Positions 33,751-36,717 of a DNA stretch of 36,717 nucleotides are shown piece by piece. The DNA lies in the NCBI GenBank assembly GCA_021806005.1, contig JAJZDM010000030.1, positions 1 to 36,717 of the forward strand, given 5' to 3'. The stretch comes from Acidobacteriota bacterium (GTDB lineage: Bacteria; Acidobacteriota; Terriglobia; Terriglobales; Acidobacteriaceae). Made by a program: the position numbers and the translations under genes. Each line of letters begins with the position of its first letter. Position 1 is the stretch's first letter. The notes under the pieces were generated by a model. That model worked only from the letters and a program-made list of their open reading frames with translations. It was not told the DNA's origin and searched no databases.

Positions 33751-34701
33751 TCATTTCACGATGGCCCTGGCCGTCCAGCAATCGGTGATGAGCACATCGA
33801 TCCATTGGCCAAGGAGCGCGCCGCGAATGGCCTCCACTTTGCGCTTCCCACCGGCCAGCGCTACCACCCGCCGGGCCTTCTTGATCTGCTGGAGCGACAT
33901 GCCGATCACCCGTCCGGCAAGCTCTGTGTGCACCGGAGCTCCTTCGGGGTCAAAGAACTGAAGGCAGAGGTCGCCGGCTGCCCCCTGCTTCCGTAACTGG
34001 TTCAACTCCTGCGACGAAAAGACATTTCCGCTGCTGGCCAGCAACCGCGAAGGCTCAACCGCCCCGATGCCGACCAGCACCAGGTCCATGGCGTCAAAGA
34101 GTTTGGTGGCCGCGCGCACATAGCTCTCCTGCAGCAGCACTTTCTTTGCCTCCGCCGAAGACGTCACCCCCGGCACGGGGAGCAGGATCGCCTCTCCGCC
34201 GATGAGGTGCGCCAGGCGCTGGGTGAGGTGAGTGGCGTGGATCTGCGCCGCAGGATTCCCGAGGCCGCCCAGAATCTGCACCACCTTGCTCCCGCTGCCG
34301 ATCTTGGCAGGGTGCATGGCGTTGGTCATCTCCAGCAGCGACAGACTCCAGGAGGAGATTCCTATGGTCTGGCCCGGCCTTACCGCCAACTCCATAAAGG
34401 ATGCGCCGGCGCTGCCGATATCGCGCACGATCTGCGCCTCGTTGTTGGAGACCGAATCCACCACAACCGCCTCGCGCAGACCGAAGCGGGACTCGATCGC
34501 CTCCTCCAGATCCGCATGAACACCGCCCGGTGCGGTGACGCTGATGCGAACGATTCCGGTTTCAAGAGCTCTTTTGAGAAGCCGCGAGACCGTGGACTGA
34601 TGAACATTGAGCCGATCGGTGATCTCGGTCTGACTGATGCCCTGGGCATAGTACATGCGGGCGATCTTGGTCATCAGCCGGATCTTGTCGGATTGCGCCA
34701 T
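33751..34701 (-). CDS. SorC/DeoR-type sugar-binding transcriptional regulator
   Basis: A 316-residue regulator. The N-terminal HTH (about 8-45: IARMYYAQGISQTEITDRLNVHQSTVSRLLKRA) and the following sugar-phosphate-binding domain, with GISSWSLSLLEM, VQILGGLG and VLVGIGAVEPS, are typical of the SorC family, which responds to phosphorylated sugars. The ATG at 34701 has AAGGGG six bases upstream and matches the usual family start; an ATG at 34785 with GAGGG would add 28 residues. It lies directly upstream of the transketolase/kinase/isomerase operon in the same direction, so it likely controls it in response to a kinase product such as a ketose phosphate. That ligand is inference. Confidence 0.88.
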   Translation of the reverse strand: MAQSDKIRLMTKIARMYYAQGISQTEITDRLNVHQSTVSRLLKRALETGIVRISVTAPGGVHADLEEAIESRFGLREAVVVDSVSNNEAQIVRDIGSAGASFMELAVRPGQTIGISSWSLSLLEMTNAMHPAKIGSGSKVVQILGGLGNPAAQIHATHLTQRLAHLIGGEAILLPVPGVTSSAEAKKVLLQESYVRAATKLFDAMDLVLVGIGAVEPSRLLASSGNVFSSQELNQLRKQGAAGDLCLQFFDPEGAPVHTELAGRVIGMSLQQIKKARRVVALAGGKRKVEAIRGALLGQWIDVLITDCWTARAIVK

Positions 34702-34795
34702 GTGAATCCCCTTTTCCAGAGCCTGGGCCCGGACCAGGCCTTCCCTACCCTGCTCCACACTCTGCAAGATCCCATGGTAGGTCATAAATATCCCT

Positions 34796-34831
34796 CTGTG
34801 AATTGACCGAGCAGGCGCGGTCAATTCACAG
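34796..34831. promoter_or_regulatory. 14-bp perfect inverted repeat, SorC-type operator candidate
   Basis: CTGTGAATTGACCG (34796-34809) and CGGTCAATTCACAG (34818-34831) are perfect inverted arms around an eight-base spacer. It lies between the GH95 stop (34867) and the regulator start. No T-run follows on the minus strand, so an operator is more likely than a terminator, though a hairpin in the transcript is possible. Confidence 0.6.
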
Positions 34832-34866
34832 ATGGCCGCTGAGGCTGCCACAGGAAGCCCCGCAGC

Positions 34867-36717
34867 TCACGCCATGAGCAGTGAATATCTGCGACCCTTG
34901 CGCACCTTCAGATGGTACTCTCCACGCACAGAACCGGTTTGCTCCGGCCCGGGTGGACGACCATTGATCGACCTGATCCTTTGGCCACCAGGCAGTGCAA
35001 GCGTAATGGTGCGATCCAGCCCGGCATAGAGCGTCGTCCGCAGTGCCTTGCCGCCCTCCCATGAAAGGTCCACTTCCAGTCCGTCGCGCGCCTGCAGTCC
35101 TGCCATCCGCCCCCTGGGCCATGCGCTGGGCAGCGCAGGCAGCAGACGAACAACGCCGCCGTGACTCTGCAACAGCATCTCCGCGATCGCGGCGGGTACG
35201 CCCAGACTGCCGTCTACCTGGAAGTAGGAGTTTGGCTTTTCACCACAGACATCAAAAAAGTTGCCCAGCGTCGACCGGCGCAGCAACTCCAGCAGTTGCT
35301 CATGGCAGCGCTCGCCATCCTCCAGGCGAGCGAAGCAGTTCACAATCCAGGAACGGCTCCATCCGGTACTGCCGCCGCCATACTGCAACCTGCGATCCAG
35401 CGAGACACGGCAGGCCTGGGCCAGTTCCGGCGTGCCGCGCAGCGTGATCTGGTCATCGGGATAGAGCGCCCACAGGTGCGAGATGTGCCGATGCCCAGGC
35501 TCGACCTCCACATAGTCCTGCTGCCACTCCTGCAGGTTGCCATAACGGCCGATCTTGAAGGGCGGAAGGCGGGCGGTGGCCGCCGCCATCTGCTGGCAGA
35601 GATCGGCGTCCACATCCAGAAGCTTCGCCGCCAGCGAGGTCTTGTGAAAGATGGCGCGCGTGATCTCGATATCCATGGTCGGCGCCATGCACAGGTGAGC
35701 GGCGCTGCCGTCGGGCAGGCGGTAGGCGTTCTCCGGAGAGCAGGAGGGACCGGTCACCAGGTATCCCTCCGGAGAAGGAGTCAGATAATCGAGAAGAAAG
35801 CAGGCAATCTCGCGCAGGCGCGGATAGGCGCGTTGGCGCAGGAACTCCGTATCCCCAGAGAAGAGATAGTGCTCCCACAGATGTGTGGACATCCAGGCAG
35901 CGCCCATCGCCCAGATGCCTCCGCCGAGCCCATCGATGGGGGCTGCATCGCCCCAGATATCGGTGTTGTGATGGACCACGAAGCCGCGCGCCTTGTAGTA
36001 GCTGCCGGCCACCCTCGCGCCGGCCGTGCGGGTGCTATCCAGCAGATCAAAGAAGGGCATGGCAATATCGCCCATGCCGGTGCGCTCCGCGCTCCAATAG
36101 TTCATCTCCGCATTGATGTTGACGGTGTACTTGGAACCCCACGGAGGATCGACGGACTGGTTCCAGATGCCCTGCAGGTTCGCCGCAAGCGTTCCCGGAC
36201 GCGAACTGGAGATGAGCAGATACCGGCCAAACTGAAACAGGACGGGGAACAGGCCCTCATCATCAGCGCCATCCTTGACCCTCCGGATGCGCTGGTCCGT
36301 CGGCAGAGCGGAGAGAGCATTGGCCGCAGTTGCCTCCCCTGCATCCAGATGCAGGGAACAACGGCGGAAGATGGCGCGGTGGTCCGCGATATGACGGCTG
36401 CGCAGATCGGCATAGCTGTGCAGGCCGGCAGCCTGCAGATTCCGCTCCACGGCCGCGGACATCGCGGCTTCTCCAGCCGGATAGCGGAAGCTGGTGGCGC
36501 AGTCCAGCAGCAGGGTGATCGAATCGGCGCCGGTAACATGCAGTTGCGCCGGCTGCATTCCCTGGCCCGGAGCCGTGCTCACCTCACCTCCCTGGGCATG
36601 CACGCGCAGACAGGAGAAGAATCGGACGCCGACCTGACGCTCCTTGTCCTGCAGCCCGGGATTGTCGTTTACCGGCAGGGCTTCGCCGCGAAGGACCAGC
36701 CCGTTGGAACCGGCTAC
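34867..36717 (-). CDS. GH95 alpha-L-fucosidase/galactosidase, 5' part beyond window
   Basis: The C-terminal 616 codons of a GH95 enzyme; the reading frame is open to the right edge, with GSNGLVLRGEALPVND typical of the region before the barrel, so the start and any signal peptide lie outside. WGSKYTVNINAEMNYW contains the two conserved Asn residues that position the catalytic water, and VTGPSCSPENAY the expected general-acid Glu. The usual GDGGTGWS acidic block is GGGSTGWSRSW here, so the auxiliary Asp may be replaced. GH95 inverts and releases alpha-1,2-L-fucose or L-galactose, both pectin or xyloglucan sugars. It precedes the SorC regulator on the same strand, 165 bases before its preferred start. 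Confidence 0.88.
   Translation of the reverse strand, partial: VAGSNGLVLRGEALPVNDNPGLQDKERQVGVRFFSCLRVHAQGGEVSTAPGQGMQPAQLHVTGADSITLLLDCATSFRYPAGEAAMSAAVERNLQAAGLHSYADLRSRHIADHRAIFRRCSLHLDAGEATAANALSALPTDQRIRRVKDGADDEGLFPVLFQFGRYLLISSSRPGTLAANLQGIWNQSVDPPWGSKYTVNINAEMNYWSAERTGMGDIAMPFFDLLDSTRTAGARVAGSYYKARGFVVHHNTDIWGDAAPIDGLGGGIWAMGAAWMSTHLWEHYLFSGDTEFLRQRAYPRLREIACFLLDYLTPSPEGYLVTGPSCSPENAYRLPDGSAAHLCMAPTMDIEITRAIFHKTSLAAKLLDVDADLCQQMAAATARLPPFKIGRYGNLQEWQQDYVEVEPGHRHISHLWALYPDDQITLRGTPELAQACRVSLDRRLQYGGGSTGWSRSWIVNCFARLEDGERCHEQLLELLRRSTLGNFFDVCGEKPNSYFQVDGSLGVPAAIAEMLLQSHGGVVRLLPALPSAWPRGRMAGLQARDGLEVDLSWEGGKALRTTLYAGLDRTITLALPGGQRIRSINGRPPGPEQTGSVRGEYHLKVRKGRRYSLLMA

Noticed and set aside
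1-36717. tRNA, rRNA, CRISPR array, transposase or prophage genes
   Set aside because: I looked for these on both strands and saw no cloverleaf, regularly spaced repeat-spacer pattern, or integrase/transposase motif.

Overview
High-GC bacterial DNA with tightly overlapping genes, many TTG/GTG starts, Tat- or Sec-exported glycoside hydrolases and several sugar-acid enzymes. It reads as a plant-cell-wall (pectin, especially rhamnogalacturonan-type) utilisation locus. The mix of GH78, GH127, GH29, GH95 and beta-propeller proteins suggests a soil Acidobacteriota (Terriglobia-like); this assignment is an inference from gene content, as the window holds no rRNA or marker gene.

Layout. (A) 101-7471, minus strand: a six-gene operon read in the order DUF1537 acid-sugar kinase, PdxA2-type dehydrogenase, SSS transporter, HpcH/HpaI aldolase, iron-dependent alcohol dehydrogenase, MGH1-like glycosidase. 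(B) 7758-12236: a secreted alpha/beta hydrolase (+), an Asp-box beta-propeller protein (-) and a GH29 alpha-L-fucosidase (-). (C) 12436-17063: a single-cysteine Asp/Glu-racemase homologue plus an ACS-type MFS transporter (+), facing a RuBisCO-like protein translationally coupled to a second DUF1537 kinase (-). (D) 17220-24367, minus: GH127, an unusual IclR-HTH/periplasmic-binding-domain regulator, a GH78-like lipoprotein and a Tat-exported beta-propeller hydrolase. (E) 24709-33466, minus: an operon of split transketolase (two subunits), FGGY kinase, GRP/ureide-permease-like sugar transporter, fucose-isomerase-like protein and a GH78 rhamnosidase, preceded by a SorC-family regulator (33751-34701) and a GH95 gene cut by the right edge.

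How it may work together (inference). Exported hydrolases would strip rhamnose, fucose/galactose and arabinofuranose-type residues from pectin side chains. Module E matches the known D-apiose logic of isomerase, FGGY kinase and split apulose-4-phosphate transketolase. Module C matches the RuBisCO-like-protein plus DUF1537-kinase step of D-apionate catabolism. Module A matches the DUF1537-kinase plus PdxA2 route for four-carbon sugar acids. Apiose is a signature sugar of rhamnogalacturonan II, so the three modules fit one substrate.

Regulation. The clearest new signal is a 17-bp dyad, ATTCYG-N5-CGGAAT, found in full or with one mismatch at six places, most of them near promoters (7508, 10510, 12296, 19247, 20537, 24596). 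It sits between the -35 and -10 of the IclR/PBP hybrid regulator gene, making that protein the leading candidate to bind it. A separate 14-bp inverted repeat precedes the SorC-type regulator. Two copies of a 117-bp dispersed element with a conserved hairpin lie at 9097 and 17107.
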